A stretch of 64,000 nt of DNA, from NCBI RefSeq assembly GCF_001280305.1, contig NZ_CP012623.1:1798001-1862000 (forward strand), in the 5' to 3' direction. Of the stretch, positions 8,614-18,008 are shown piece after piece; position 1 is the first letter of the stretch, and each line of letters begins with the position of its first letter. The position numbers and the translations under genes are program-made. The notes beneath the pieces are model-generated. The model saw only the letters and a program-made list of their open reading frames with translations. It ran no database searches and was not told where the DNA came from. The stretch comes from Hymenobacter sp. DG25A (GTDB lineage Bacteria > Bacteroidota > Bacteroidia > Cytophagales > Hymenobacteraceae).

Positions 8614-9804
8614 ATGTCGTTTCAACCCACCCGCCCCATACCCTACGGCCGGCAGCACATTACTCCCGAGGATGTGCAGGCCGTAACCGAAACGCTGCTT
8701 TCTGACTTTCTGACTCAGGGGCCCAAAGTGGCCGAGTTTGAGGAGAAATTCGCGGCCTACATTGGGGCGCGCTATGCGGTGGCGGTGAGCAACGGCACGG
8801 CGGCGCTGCACCTGTGCGCACTGGCGCTGGGGGTGCAGCCGGGCCAGCGGGTAATTACCACGCCCATCACCTTTGCGGCCTCCGCCAACTGTGTGCTGTA
8901 CTGCGGTGGTGAGGTGCATTTTGCCGATATCGACCCCACCACGGCCCTGATTGATTTACAGGCCGTGCGCCGTCTGCTGGAAAGCCACCCCAAAGGTTAT
9001 TTTCACGGCCTTATTCCGGTTGATTTTGCGGGTCTGCCCGTGAATCTGGAGAAAGCCCGCCAGCTCTGTAACGAGTTTGGCCTGTGGATGATTGAAGATG
9101 CTTGCCACGCCCCGGGCGGCTCTTTCACCGATTCTAAGGGCGAGCAGCAGCTGTGCGGCAGCGGGCAGTACGCCGACTTGGCCATTTTCAGCTTTCACCC
9201 CGTGAAGCACATTGCCACCGGCGAAGGCGGCATGATTACCACTAACCGCGAGGACCTGTACCAGGAGCTGCTGAAGCTGCGCACCCACGGCATCACCAAA
9301 GACCCTGCCCAGATGACCCGTAACGAGGGTGGCTGGTACATGGAGATGCAGGAGCTGGGCTACAACTACCGCATGCCCGATATGCTCACGGCCCTAGGTA
9401 TCTCGCAGCTGCAGCGGGCCGATGCCGGCTTAGCCCGCCGCCGCGAGCTGGCCGCCCGCTACGATGCCGCGTTTGCGTCAGTTGATGGAGTGCAGGTGCT
9501 GGCTCCCGGCATAGCTGGTCATGCGTATCACTTGTATATCATTCAGGTAGCGGACCGCAAAGGCCTCTATGATTTCCTGCGCACCCGGCAGATTTTTGCG
9601 CAGGTGCACTACATCCCGGTGCACACCATGCCCTACTACCAGGGCTTGGGCTGGAAACCCGGCGACTTCCCCTTAGCCGAGCAATACTACGCGCACTGCC
9701 TCAGCATTCCCATGTTCCCGAGCCTGACTGACGAAGAGCAGCAGTATGTTATTGACTGCGTGCAGGAGTTCGTCACTACTCAATCAGAAGCAACAAGCAA
9801 CTAA
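8614..9804 (+). CDS. pseC: UDP-4-amino-4,6-dideoxy-N-acetyl-altrosamine transaminase PseC
   Basis: 396 residues, DegT/DnrJ/EryC1 aminotransferase fold. The PLP lysine is Lys198 in FSFHPVKHIATGEGGM; SNGTAALH near residue 60 binds the cofactor phosphate. The HPVKH context and the following TRNEGGWYMEMQELGYNYRM are characteristic of PseC. It transfers the amino group from glutamate to C4 of the PseB product. It starts 24 bases after pseB, and its stop codon abuts the start of the next gene. Confidence 0.94.
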   Translation: MSFQPTRPIPYGRQHITPEDVQAVTETLLSDFLTQGPKVAEFEEKFAAYIGARYAVAVSNGTAALHLCALALGVQPGQRVITTPITFAASANCVLYCGGEVHFADIDPTTALIDLQAVRRLLESHPKGYFHGLIPVDFAGLPVNLEKARQLCNEFGLWMIEDACHAPGGSFTDSKGEQQLCGSGQYADLAIFSFHPVKHIATGEGGMITTNREDLYQELLKLRTHGITKDPAQMTRNEGGWYMEMQELGYNYRMPDMLTALGISQLQRADAGLARRRELAARYDAAFASVDGVQVLAPGIAGHAYHLYIIQVADRKGLYDFLRTRQIFAQVHYIPVHTMPYYQGLGWKPGDFPLAEQYYAHCLSIPMFPSLTDEEQQYVIDCVQEFVTTQSEATSN

Positions 9805-10461
9805 ATGGCTGCTCATACTACCCAAGAGAATTTCTGGTCCGGCGAGTTCGGCCGCGAGTACACTGACCGCAACTCCCGTCCCCTGGCTGATTGGGACGAG
9901 TTTTACCGCACCACCTGGGGCCTCACCAAAACCGAAATGAATGCTGACTTTCTGGGCACTCTGGCCCGGGAAAGCCGTATTCTGGAAGTGGGCTGCAATA
10001 CGGGCATGCAGCTGGCGGGTTTGCAGCATATGGGCTTTCAGCAGCTGTATGGCGTGGAGCTGCAGCCGTATGCGGTGGAGCGGGCCAAGGAATTTACCCG
10101 GCACGTAAACATTGTGCAGGGCAGCGGCTTCGATATTCCTTTTAAGGATGAGTTCTTTGATGTGGTGTGCACCAACGGCGTGCTCATCCACATTGCTCCG
10201 GCCGACCTGCCCCGCATCATGGCCGAGATGGTGCGCTGCTCGCGCCGCTACATCTGGGGTTTTGAGTACTACAGTCCTGAGCTGACCACCATTCCATACC
10301 GTGACAACGAAGGCTTTTTGTGGAAGGCCGATTACGCCAAGCTCTTCCTGGAGCAGTTCCCGGAGCTGCGCCTGGTAAAGCAGGAGCTGTACCCTTATCA
10401 AACCACAAATGAGCAGGGCAACGTGGACAGCATGTACCTGCTGGAAAAAGTAGCCGGGTAA
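9805..10461 (+). CDS. Pseudaminic acid biosynthesis-associated methylase
   Basis: 218 residues with SAM-binding motif ILEVGCNTGMQLAGL (around residues 55-69) and a motif-IV region FFDVVCTNGVLIHIAP. The N-terminus TQENFWSGEFGREYTDRNS matches the small methyltransferase family repeatedly found inside pse loci. The ATG follows the pseC stop directly and the gene overlaps the next by one base, so it is firmly part of the operon. It may methylate a pseudaminic acid intermediate or the finished sugar; the target atom is not known from sequence. Confidence 0.88.
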   Translation: MAAHTTQENFWSGEFGREYTDRNSRPLADWDEFYRTTWGLTKTEMNADFLGTLARESRILEVGCNTGMQLAGLQHMGFQQLYGVELQPYAVERAKEFTRHVNIVQGSGFDIPFKDEFFDVVCTNGVLIHIAPADLPRIMAEMVRCSRRYIWGFEYYSPELTTIPYRDNEGFLWKADYAKLFLEQFPELRLVKQELYPYQTTNEQGNVDSMYLLEKVAG

Positions 10462-11186
10462 TGCGCAAGGTGGGCGTGATTTCGCAGGCGCGCATGACCA
10501 GCACCCGCCTGCCAGGCAAGGTGCTGCGCCCCGTGGGCAGCCACCCGCTGCTGCACTACCACGTAGAGCGCCTGCGCCAGAGCGGCCTACCCCTGTACCT
10601 GGCTACCACCACCAACGCCACCGACGACCCACTGGCGGCCTTTGCTCAGCAGTACAACCTACCCTGCACCCGCGGCGACGAAAACGACGTGCTCGGCCGC
10701 TATTACCAGTGCGCCCAGGAACACGACCTCGACGTGATTGTGCGCGTCACCTCCGACTGCCCCCTGCTGGATGGTGCGCTGGTAGCCCAGGGCGTGGCAG
10801 AATACCTAGGGCAGAATGACCCCAGACTCTACCTCTCCAACGTACTGGAGCGCACCTTCCCCCGGGGCTTCGATTTCGAAATATTCTCCCGCGAGCTGCT
10901 AACCGAAGCTTTCCAAAACGCTACCCTGCCCGGCGAACGGGAACATGTTACGCCGTACATCAACCAGAACCGCTCCGGCCAGGTGCGCTTCGCGCATATC
11001 CGCCGCCCCGAAGACCGGAAGGAATACCGGCTGACGGTAGATACCGCGGAGGATTTCGAGCTGATTCGTATTTTGATTGAAGAGTACCATGCCGCTTCCC
11101 TTTCGGCAGATGAACTGATTGCGCTGCTGGATGTGCACCCGGAATTGGTAGCCCTCAACGCCCACGTAGAGCAAAAGAAGGTCTGA
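10461..11186 (+). CDS. SpsF-like cytidylyltransferase (CMP-pseudaminic acid activation)
   Basis: 241 residues. The N-terminus GVISQARMTSTRLPGKVL (residues 4-21) is the nucleotide-binding signature of the SpsF/acylneuraminate-cytidylyltransferase-like family, followed by TRGDENDVLGRYYQ and RVTSDCPLLDG, which would bind CTP and metal. In this position of the operon it probably makes CMP-pseudaminic acid, the job done by PseF in Campylobacter, but it is the shorter SpsF type rather than canonical PseF. Both its ends overlap neighbours by a single base (TAATG and TGATG), indicating translational coupling. Confidence 0.85.
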   Translation: MRKVGVISQARMTSTRLPGKVLRPVGSHPLLHYHVERLRQSGLPLYLATTTNATDDPLAAFAQQYNLPCTRGDENDVLGRYYQCAQEHDLDVIVRVTSDCPLLDGALVAQGVAEYLGQNDPRLYLSNVLERTFPRGFDFEIFSRELLTEAFQNATLPGEREHVTPYINQNRSGQVRFAHIRRPEDRKEYRLTVDTAEDFELIRILIEEYHAASLSADELIALLDVHPELVALNAHVEQKKV

Positions 11187-12673
11187 TGTCCACTGCCGCC
11201 CGCCCCCGCCTCATTCTCCGTGCCGATGGCAATCCGCGCATTGGGCTGGGCCACGTGATGCGGCTGCTGGCTTTGGGAGAAATACTTAGCGAACAGTTTA
11301 CCTGTGTTTTTGCCATTCAGGAGCCGGCTGATGCCGTGTTAGAGCAGCTGCGAATGGTGTGTGAGGAAGTGGTAGAAGTGCCGCCCATGCCCTATGATGG
11401 CGAGCCGGCCTGGCTGACCCAAAATCTGCTCCAGCCCACGGATGTACTGGTTCTGGATGGCTATGGCTTCGGGCATAGCTTCCAGCAAGCAGTGCGCCCT
11501 GCGGTAGCCCGGCTGGTGTATGTTGACGATTTGCTTGCTTTTCCGCAGCTGGCTGATTTGGTGCTAAACCCGGCCGGCGGCGTTTCCCCCACGAGCTACG
11601 AGTTGGAGAACCCTCACACCCGGCTGCTGCTGGGGCCGCACTACGCCCCACTCCGCCAGGCTTTTCGGGAAGTCACTCTACCAGAACGCACTGCTGATTC
11701 CGATACCGTGCTGGTGTGCCTCGGCGGCGCTGACCCCACCCACCAGACCCAGCGCGTAGCCGATGAGCTACTGGCCCTAAGCAGCGTGCAGCGGGTGCAT
11801 GTGGTAGTAGGCAGTGCCTTCGCAGGTTGGGAGGTGCTTACCCATTGGGCCCAAACCCACCCGCGCATCACGCTGCACCGTAACCTGCCAGCAGCCGAGC
11901 TGTGCCTGCTCATGCAGCAGTGCGGCGCGGCGGTGTGCTCCCCTAGCACCGTGAGCTATGAGTATTGCGCTGCCGGTGGAGGCCTGCTGTTTTTGCTGCC
12001 CGTAGCTGATAATCAACAGAACATCGACCGGTTTCTGCGCGGTGAAGGCATGGCCCTGCCCTATCCCAGCATAACCAATGTACTCACCTCACCGGAAGCC
12101 GACCGGATAGCTGACCGTCTCCGCCAGCAGCAGGGCCATTGGTTTGATGGGCAGATTTCCCACCGCCTGCAGCAGGAATTCACGGCCCTGCTCCTTCCCC
12201 AATCTGCTTTCCAGCTGCGGCCAGTAGTGGCCGCCGATTCTGCCCAGTTGCTTGCCTGGACCAACGACCCCACCGTTCGGCAGTTTTCTTTCAACTCCAA
12301 TCCGGTTTCTCCCTCTGAGCATGAGCAGTGGCTGACAGCCCGTCTGGGGTACCCACAGCATTTGCTGTTGATTGCCGAGGACAAGGATTCCAAGCAGCCC
12401 ATTGGCCTGATCCGGTTTAGTCTGGAAGGCGAAGATGCCACGCTCAGCTACCTGCTTGATGCCGCTTACCGCGGCCAGGGCCTAGCCCCGCAGCTGCTGG
12501 TGGAAGGCACCCGGCGGGTGCTGCAGGAACGGCCCGCGCTACGCAGGGTGCTGGGCCACGTGCAGCAACGGAATGAGGCATCTATCCGGGCATTCCGGCG
12601 GGCCGGCTTTCAGCTGCTTTCTGAAGCGAATAGCAGCCAGCCCGATTCAGTTACCTTTGTCTGGGTGAATTAA
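11186..12673 (+). CDS. pseG: Fused PseG hydrolase - PseH-like N-acetyltransferase
   Basis: 495 residues, two enzymes in one chain. Residues 1 to about 335 are PseG (UDP-2,4-diacetamido-2,4,6-trideoxy-altropyranose hydrolase, GT-B-like fold) with RADGNPRIGLGHVMR at residues 12-26; His23 corresponds to the catalytic His. Residues about 345-495 are a GNAT acetyltransferase (FQLRPVVAADSAQLLAWTND...YRGQGLAPQLLVEGT...NEASIRAFRRAGF), matching PseH, which N-acetylates the C4 amine made by PseC. Both steps 3 and 4 of the pathway are therefore covered, and no separate pseH is seen in the operon. No frameshift joins the domains. Confidence 0.92.
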   Translation: MSTAARPRLILRADGNPRIGLGHVMRLLALGEILSEQFTCVFAIQEPADAVLEQLRMVCEEVVEVPPMPYDGEPAWLTQNLLQPTDVLVLDGYGFGHSFQQAVRPAVARLVYVDDLLAFPQLADLVLNPAGGVSPTSYELENPHTRLLLGPHYAPLRQAFREVTLPERTADSDTVLVCLGGADPTHQTQRVADELLALSSVQRVHVVVGSAFAGWEVLTHWAQTHPRITLHRNLPAAELCLLMQQCGAAVCSPSTVSYEYCAAGGGLLFLLPVADNQQNIDRFLRGEGMALPYPSITNVLTSPEADRIADRLRQQQGHWFDGQISHRLQQEFTALLLPQSAFQLRPVVAADSAQLLAWTNDPTVRQFSFNSNPVSPSEHEQWLTARLGYPQHLLLIAEDKDSKQPIGLIRFSLEGEDATLSYLLDAAYRGQGLAPQLLVEGTRRVLQERPALRRVLGHVQQRNEASIRAFRRAGFQLLSEANSSQPDSVTFVWVN

Positions 12674-12741
12674 GGACGGCTGACTATCGGCTGTCTTCCT
12701 TTCGCTTTGCTTCCGCCCCACTCTCTTCGTAGTTTTCGATT

Positions 12742-13776
12742 ATGCAGATTGGCTCCCGCCTTATTGGCCCCGACCAGCCGCCCTTTATCATTGCTGAGCT
12801 CAGCGGCAACCACAACCAAAATCTGGAGCGCGGCCTCGCCATTGTGGATGCTGTAGCCGCCGCCGGAGCCCACGCCATCAAGCTGCAAACCTACACCGCC
12901 GATACCATGACGCTGCCCGGCGCGTATCGGATTGATGACCCCAACTCCCTGTGGTTCGGGCGCGAGCTGCACGAGCTGTATCAGGAAGCCTACACGCCTT
13001 GGGAGTGGCACCAGCCGCTATTTGAGCGGGCCACACAGCATGGTATGCTGGCCTTCAGCTCCCCGTTTGACGAGTCGGCCGTTGATTTCTTGGAAACGCT
13101 GGACGTGCCGGCCTACAAAATTGCCTCCTTCGAAAATACTGACTGGCCTCTGTTGCGGAAAGTTGCCGCTACCGGCAAGCCCGTTATTATGAGTACTGGC
13201 GCAAGCACCCTGGCCGAGGTAGCGGAAGGCGTGCAGGTGCTGCGCGATGCCGGCTGCCGGGACCTGATTTTGCTGAAGTGCACCAGCACCTACCCCGCCA
13301 CGCCCCAAAACACCAACCTGCGCACCATCCCTCACCTGCAGCAGATGTTCCCGGCGTGCCCCATCGGCCTCTCCGACCACACCATGGGCGTAGGCGCCGC
13401 TGTGGCTGCTGTAGCCCTGGGGGCCTGCGTAGTGGAAAAGCACGTGACCCTGCGCCGCGCCGATGGTGGCGTAGACTCAGCTTTTTCGCTGGAGCCGGAA
13501 GAAGTAGCCGCCCTGGTGACGGAAACGGAGCGCGCCTGGCAGGCGCTGGGCCAGATTCAATATGGCGTGCAGCGGGCCGAGGAGAAAAGCCGCCTCTACA
13601 AACGCTCCGTTTACGTGGCCCAGGACATTAAAGCCGGCGAGCTATTTACCGCTGAAAATCTGCGGGTGGTGCGCCCTGGTCTGGGTTTGCCACCACGCTA
13701 CTATGAGCAGCTGCTGGGCAAGCCTGCCCGCCAGAGTCTACCGGCAGGCACACCCCTCACTTGGGATTTGCTATGA
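12742..13776 (+). CDS. pseI: Pseudaminic acid synthase PseI
   Basis: 344 residues. An N-terminal NeuB-type TIM barrel (FIIAELSGNHNQNLERGLAIVDA, AIKLQTYTADTMTL, PAYKIASFE, ILLKCTSTYP, GLSDHTMG, EKHVTL) is followed by a SAF/antifreeze-like domain (DIKAGELFTAENLRVVRPGLGLPPRYYEQLLGK, about residues 285-330) that closes the active site of the dimer partner. It condenses the six-carbon sugar freed by PseG with phosphoenolpyruvate to give pseudaminic acid. The stop overlaps the next start as ATGA. Confidence 0.95.
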   Translation: MQIGSRLIGPDQPPFIIAELSGNHNQNLERGLAIVDAVAAAGAHAIKLQTYTADTMTLPGAYRIDDPNSLWFGRELHELYQEAYTPWEWHQPLFERATQHGMLAFSSPFDESAVDFLETLDVPAYKIASFENTDWPLLRKVAATGKPVIMSTGASTLAEVAEGVQVLRDAGCRDLILLKCTSTYPATPQNTNLRTIPHLQQMFPACPIGLSDHTMGVGAAVAAVALGACVVEKHVTLRRADGGVDSAFSLEPEEVAALVTETERAWQALGQIQYGVQRAEEKSRLYKRSVYVAQDIKAGELFTAENLRVVRPGLGLPPRYYEQLLGKPARQSLPAGTPLTWDLL

Positions 13777-15074
13777 GTGTAAAGCCAGCCGCGCTTTCCC
13801 GCACGGAGCGGCTGCGCGACATTCTGCAGCTGCGGTTTACGCCGCTATTCGCAGGTATGTCGGAGGCGGCGCTGGCGGGCATTTCGCCCGCCGGTGTCGG
13901 CCGGCGGCTCCTGCGGGTGGCGGGCTATACTGTGCTGCGGCTTATGGGAAATATTGTACAGCCCATTCGTAACCCGGAGAAATTGCACGGGGCGGTTTGG
14001 CTGTATGTAGTCAGCGCCAATAACTATGATTCTTTGCGCTTTATCCGGGAGGCGCGGCAGGATAGTGTATTCGTAGCCGGGCAGCAGAAACAGATTGGGC
14101 GTTATCAGCAGCAGGTAAACCGGTTGTCGTTGCGCCGCAAGCTTTTGTACTACTGGCAATTCCCCGGCGTTTTGCTGGGGCTTTGGCGGCGCGAAGGCAA
14201 GCTGGCGCTGCGGTTTTTCGACCTCATTTTTTACGCCGTAGGCTATTATGAAGTGTATCGGCGGGCGTTGCGCCACTACCGCCCGCGGGCCGTGGTTTTC
14301 GCCAACGACCACAACGACGATACCCGGGCCCTACTGCTGGCTTGCCAGGCCGAAGGAGTACCCACCACCTACGTGCAGCACGCCAGCGTGAGCCCCTATT
14401 TCCCGCCGTTGGGCTTCGATTTAAGTTTGCTGGAAGGTCAGGATGCCCTGGACAAATACCGCCAGTGCGGCCCCGTGGCGGGCCAGGTAGAACTGGTAGG
14501 AATGCCTAAAGCCGACGGCTTTTTGCATCAACGAAACACCAGTCCCCGCGTGTTGCGCGTGGGCGTAGCCTGCAACATTCACGACCCGTTGGATGCTATT
14601 GCCGGCCTGCTGCAGGCACTGCTGCCCGCTTTCCCGGAACTCACCTTTACTTTGCGCGCCCACCCCAGCGACACGCGCAACTTTCAGGACCTGGGGCGGC
14701 AACTGCCTGCGTTGCAATTTTCCGATGCCCGCACCGAGGGCGTGTTTGCCTTCCTCCAGCGCCAGGACGCCCTGATTGCCGCCGACACTTCCACCCATCT
14801 GGAAGCCGTGCTGCTGAACGTGGCCAGTATTTACTACCGCTTCGGCCAGCAGCTCCCCGATGATTATTACGGCTATGTCTCCCGGGGCCTGATAGAGCGC
14901 GCAGCCACCCTACCAGAGTTGGAAAAACTCTTGCGGCAACTGCACCAGCACAAACACACGGATCTTTACCTACGGGCTGCCTATTACAACGCCACTCTGG
15001 GCACTTCCGACGAAGGGCATAGCCAGGAGCGGGCTCTGCGGATTCTGGCGGGTTGGCTGGAAAATGTAGCTTAA
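13773..15074 (+). CDS. Putative GT-B glycosyltransferase (candidate pseudaminyltransferase)
   Basis: About 433 residues from the ATG at 13773, which overlaps the pseI stop. The protein has a hydrophobic patch near residues 135-160 and a C-terminal half with TYVQHASVSPYFPPL, VELVGMPKADGF, FTLRAHPSDTRNF and LIAADTSTHLEAVLLN. This layout recalls CDP-glycerol/capsule-type GT-B transferases, whose Ser/Thr-His-rich ending binds the nucleotide phosphates. As the gene directly coupled to pseI, it is a good candidate for transferring pseudaminic acid from CMP-Pse; that is inference from position, not from a diagnostic motif. Confidence 0.65.
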   Translation: MSVKPAALSRTERLRDILQLRFTPLFAGMSEAALAGISPAGVGRRLLRVAGYTVLRLMGNIVQPIRNPEKLHGAVWLYVVSANNYDSLRFIREARQDSVFVAGQQKQIGRYQQQVNRLSLRRKLLYYWQFPGVLLGLWRREGKLALRFFDLIFYAVGYYEVYRRALRHYRPRAVVFANDHNDDTRALLLACQAEGVPTTYVQHASVSPYFPPLGFDLSLLEGQDALDKYRQCGPVAGQVELVGMPKADGFLHQRNTSPRVLRVGVACNIHDPLDAIAGLLQALLPAFPELTFTLRAHPSDTRNFQDLGRQLPALQFSDARTEGVFAFLQRQDALIAADTSTHLEAVLLNVASIYYRFGQQLPDDYYGYVSRGLIERAATLPELEKLLRQLHQHKHTDLYLRAAYYNATLGTSDEGHSQERALRILAGWLENVA

Positions 15075-15079
15075 GCGGT

Positions 15080-16456
15080 ATGTCTGCTGCCCTTCCTCCC
15101 CTAAACCCGGCGCCTGTATCCACCGAAACCCGACTGGCGTATGTTCTGCGGCATTTTCAGCAGGCTTATGAACCTATGGTCACCGTTTCCATCGGCTACG
15201 AAGAGACGAATGCAATTCAGTTGATGCGAGGCGACCGGGGTTTCTTCGAGGGGCAAAACCCCTATCCACCTACGCCTACGCGGCGGGAATGGCGTCACCA
15301 GATGCTCCCGTTTTTCTTTGACTGTTTCCCGGAAGAGCCCCTCCTTACGCTAAAGTCAGGCAAGGCCCTTATTGGCGTAGACCTTATCTCCGCCGCTTTT
15401 TACCTGCTAAGCGGCTGGCAGGAATATTTCTCTGACGAACGGGACCAGCACGGGCGTTTTCCATTTTCAGCCAGTGTTCAGTATCGTTATGGGTTCGTAG
15501 ACACGCCCGTCGTTAACTATTACTTCGATATCCTCAAAACGGCAATTGAACACGTAACGGGCCAGCCGTTACAGACGCGCCGTTGGGCTGGTGGGGCCGC
15601 CTGGGCCGCCTTCATCACACACGATATTGATAACCTGTACAGCGCGTGGAAAGCGCCAGCGAAAGCGGCTCTGCGACGATTCGATCTACTGAGTTTCGGA
15701 CGTAAAATGTGGCGACACTTTACCCGGCCGGATGCTTGGGACAATCTGGCCCACGTGCAGCAGACCGTTTCCGCTCACGGTGCTAAAAGCACGTTTTTCT
15801 TTTTGCCAGAGCACCGGAAGGCCGCGAATGGGACGCCTAATGCCGACTACCGGTATCATCAGGTGCGTTCATTACTAAACAATGTACTGCAAGCCGGAAC
15901 TAGTATAGAGTTGCACGGCAGTATTGGCACCTCTACCAATGCCAATAAACTGCACTATGATGCAGAGCAAATTTGTCACTTTGGCCCCACGGGCCAGGGA
16001 CTGCGCTTTCACTACCTGAGTTGGGAGCCCCGGACCACACCCGCGTTAGTAGATGAGTTGCTTTTTGCTTTTGACACGACGCTCGGCTTTGCCGAGCATT
16101 TTGGCTTCCGCAACTCCTACTGCCTGCCTTTTCAGCCCTTCAATTTTGCCCTCGGCAAGGCCGCAGATTTTCTCGAAATTCCGCTGAATGTGATGGACGC
16201 TACGCTCCACCATCCCAATTATTTACAGCTGGCACCGGAGGAAATCTTACCCGCTTTAACTCCCATGCTGCAGGAAATTGAACGGTTTGGCGGCGTGTGC
16301 ACGGTGCTGTGGCATAATGAGAATTTCGACCCGGCTAACAAGCACAACGGCCCACGTCAGTTCCACGAATTGATGGAGTACCTTCGCAGCCATAACGCGG
16401 CATATGTAAACGGTTCAGAAATTCTGACTGCTATACACGCTCGACAGAATTCATAG
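15080..16456 (+). CDS. Polysaccharide deacetylase-like protein
   Basis: About 458 residues from the ATG at 15080. It has an N-terminal region of unknown function (about residues 1-165) followed by a NodB-like fold starting at AAFITHDIDNLYSAW, where the HD of THDID matches the first metal motif; later segments FFFLPEH, IELHGSIGT (H in strand end), GFRNSYCLPFQPFNF and VLWHNENFDP fit the remaining motifs. Similar proteins occur in Bacteroidota surface-glycan loci. Codon use is slightly less GC-rich than in the pse genes. Deacetylation of a glycan is the likely role. Confidence 0.75.
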   Translation: MSAALPPLNPAPVSTETRLAYVLRHFQQAYEPMVTVSIGYEETNAIQLMRGDRGFFEGQNPYPPTPTRREWRHQMLPFFFDCFPEEPLLTLKSGKALIGVDLISAAFYLLSGWQEYFSDERDQHGRFPFSASVQYRYGFVDTPVVNYYFDILKTAIEHVTGQPLQTRRWAGGAAWAAFITHDIDNLYSAWKAPAKAALRRFDLLSFGRKMWRHFTRPDAWDNLAHVQQTVSAHGAKSTFFFLPEHRKAANGTPNADYRYHQVRSLLNNVLQAGTSIELHGSIGTSTNANKLHYDAEQICHFGPTGQGLRFHYLSWEPRTTPALVDELLFAFDTTLGFAEHFGFRNSYCLPFQPFNFALGKAADFLEIPLNVMDATLHHPNYLQLAPEEILPALTPMLQEIERFGGVCTVLWHNENFDPANKHNGPRQFHELMEYLRSHNAAYVNGSEILTAIHARQNS

Positions 16457-16479
16457 AAGACTACTAAGCAACCAACAAC

Positions 16480-17961
16480 TTGGGCATCGTTCAGCGGCAG
16501 GGACTGCGCAATACCCTGATTTCTTACCTTGGGCTGGCCCTGGGCTTTGTGAATACTACGCTGCTGCTGCCGCGGTTTCTGGCGCCCAGCCAGCTGGGAC
16601 TGACGCAGGTACTGGTGTCCATTGCCACCATTTTTGCGCAGCTATCGGCGGTGGGGTTTGCCAGTATGGGCATCCGGTTTTTCCCATACTTCCGCGACGC
16701 CGAAAACCGCCACCACGGTTTTTTGCCGTTGCTGCTGGGCTTGCCCCTGGTGGGCTTTGCGGTGGTTACCGCCCTCTACGTGTTGGGCCAGCCGGTCATT
16801 CTGAGTTTGTATTCGCACGATGCCGGCCTGCTGGGACCTTATTACCTCTGGGGCATTGCGCTGGCCTTTTTTACGCTGCTATACTCCCTGCAGGATGCCT
16901 ACCTGAAAGGGCTGTACCACACGGCGTTTTCTTCCTTTCTGCAGGAAATTCTCCTGCGGATACTCATTGCGGGCGCCGCCTTTTTATTCGGAACCGGCTA
17001 CCTGACTTTCCACCAGTTTGTGCTGGCCTACATTGGGGTCAACAGCCTGATTACGCTTTTGCTCACGGGTTATCTGGCTTATATCGGGGAGCTGCATCTG
17101 CGGCCTACCAGGGCGGTATTCCGCGTGCGGCCGGTGCGTGAGCTGGTAAACTTTGGGGCTTTTGCGCTGCTTTCCAATATTTCGGGCACCGTGATAATGA
17201 CGGTGGATTCCCTGATGCTGGGCTCCAAAATAAACCTGGCCGCGGCCGGCGTTTATGCCATTGCCATCAACATCAGCACCGCCCTCACTATTCCGTGGCG
17301 GGCCCTCAGCAAAATTGCCTTCCCCCTGCTGGCCGAGTACTGGAAGGAAAACGACCAGTCCCGCATGGCCGATTTCTACCGCAATACCACGCGCCTGCTC
17401 ACTACGCTGGGCTGCTGGCTGGCGCTGGGCATCAGCCTCAATCTGGATTTCATCTACCACCTTATTCACCGTCCCGAGTACGCCATTGGCACCACAGCCG
17501 TGCTGCTCCTCCTCATGGGCCGGCTATTCGACAGCATTACGGGCGTAAATGGGCTGATTGTGGTAACGTCCCCGCGCTACCGCTACGATTTAATCTTCAA
17601 TATCTCCCTGGCGCTGGTCACGGTGGGCCTCAATTTGCTGCTGATTCCAGCCCTGGGACTTACCGGGGCGGCCCTGGCCGCGCTGCTTTCCCTCACCAGT
17701 ATTAATGTGGCCCGCACTTGGTTTGTGTGGTATAGCTACCGCATGCAGCCCTTCACCTGGCGCATTCCCCTCATCGTCTTTTTAGCAGCTATTGCCGGAG
17801 TTTGTGGCTGGCTGATGCCAGATTTGGGCACCCCGTTTCTGACGATGCTGCTCCGCTCCGGTGTGCTGACTGTGGTATATGTTGGCCTGCTTTTACTGAC
17901 AAATTCAGCCCCGGAAGCCCTCCCCTTCTTGCAAAAAATAGGCACCCGGTTTAAGACTTAA
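16480..17961 (+). CDS. Oligosaccharide flippase, Wzx/MATE-like
   Basis: 493 residues with 12-14 predicted membrane helices. It begins at a TTG with GIVQRQGLRNTLISYLGLALGFVNTTLLLPRFL-type sequence (first segment GIVQRQGLRNTLISYLGL), the normal N-terminus of Bacteroidota polysaccharide biosynthesis flippases, so the TTG start is credible; no ATG lies nearby. It probably flips the lipid-linked pseudaminic acid-containing glycan across the inner membrane. Last gene of the glycan operon; a terminator follows. Confidence 0.9.
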   Translation: MGIVQRQGLRNTLISYLGLALGFVNTTLLLPRFLAPSQLGLTQVLVSIATIFAQLSAVGFASMGIRFFPYFRDAENRHHGFLPLLLGLPLVGFAVVTALYVLGQPVILSLYSHDAGLLGPYYLWGIALAFFTLLYSLQDAYLKGLYHTAFSSFLQEILLRILIAGAAFLFGTGYLTFHQFVLAYIGVNSLITLLLTGYLAYIGELHLRPTRAVFRVRPVRELVNFGAFALLSNISGTVIMTVDSLMLGSKINLAAAGVYAIAINISTALTIPWRALSKIAFPLLAEYWKENDQSRMADFYRNTTRLLTTLGCWLALGISLNLDFIYHLIHRPEYAIGTTAVLLLLMGRLFDSITGVNGLIVVTSPRYRYDLIFNISLALVTVGLNLLLIPALGLTGAALAALLSLTSINVARTWFVWYSYRMQPFTWRIPLIVFLAAIAGVCGWLMPDLGTPFLTMLLRSGVLTVVYVGLLLLTNSAPEALPFLQKIGTRFKT

Positions 17962-17980
17962 GAAATTGAAGCATTTCATG

Positions 17981-18008
17981 AATCAGACTTCTCATAGCCT
18001 GATTTTTT
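17981..18008 (+). terminator. Rho-independent terminator after the flippase
   Basis: AATCAG (17981-17986) pairs with CTGATT (17999-18004), followed by a run of T. The stem is short but placed 20 bases after the stop codon. Confidence 0.6.
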
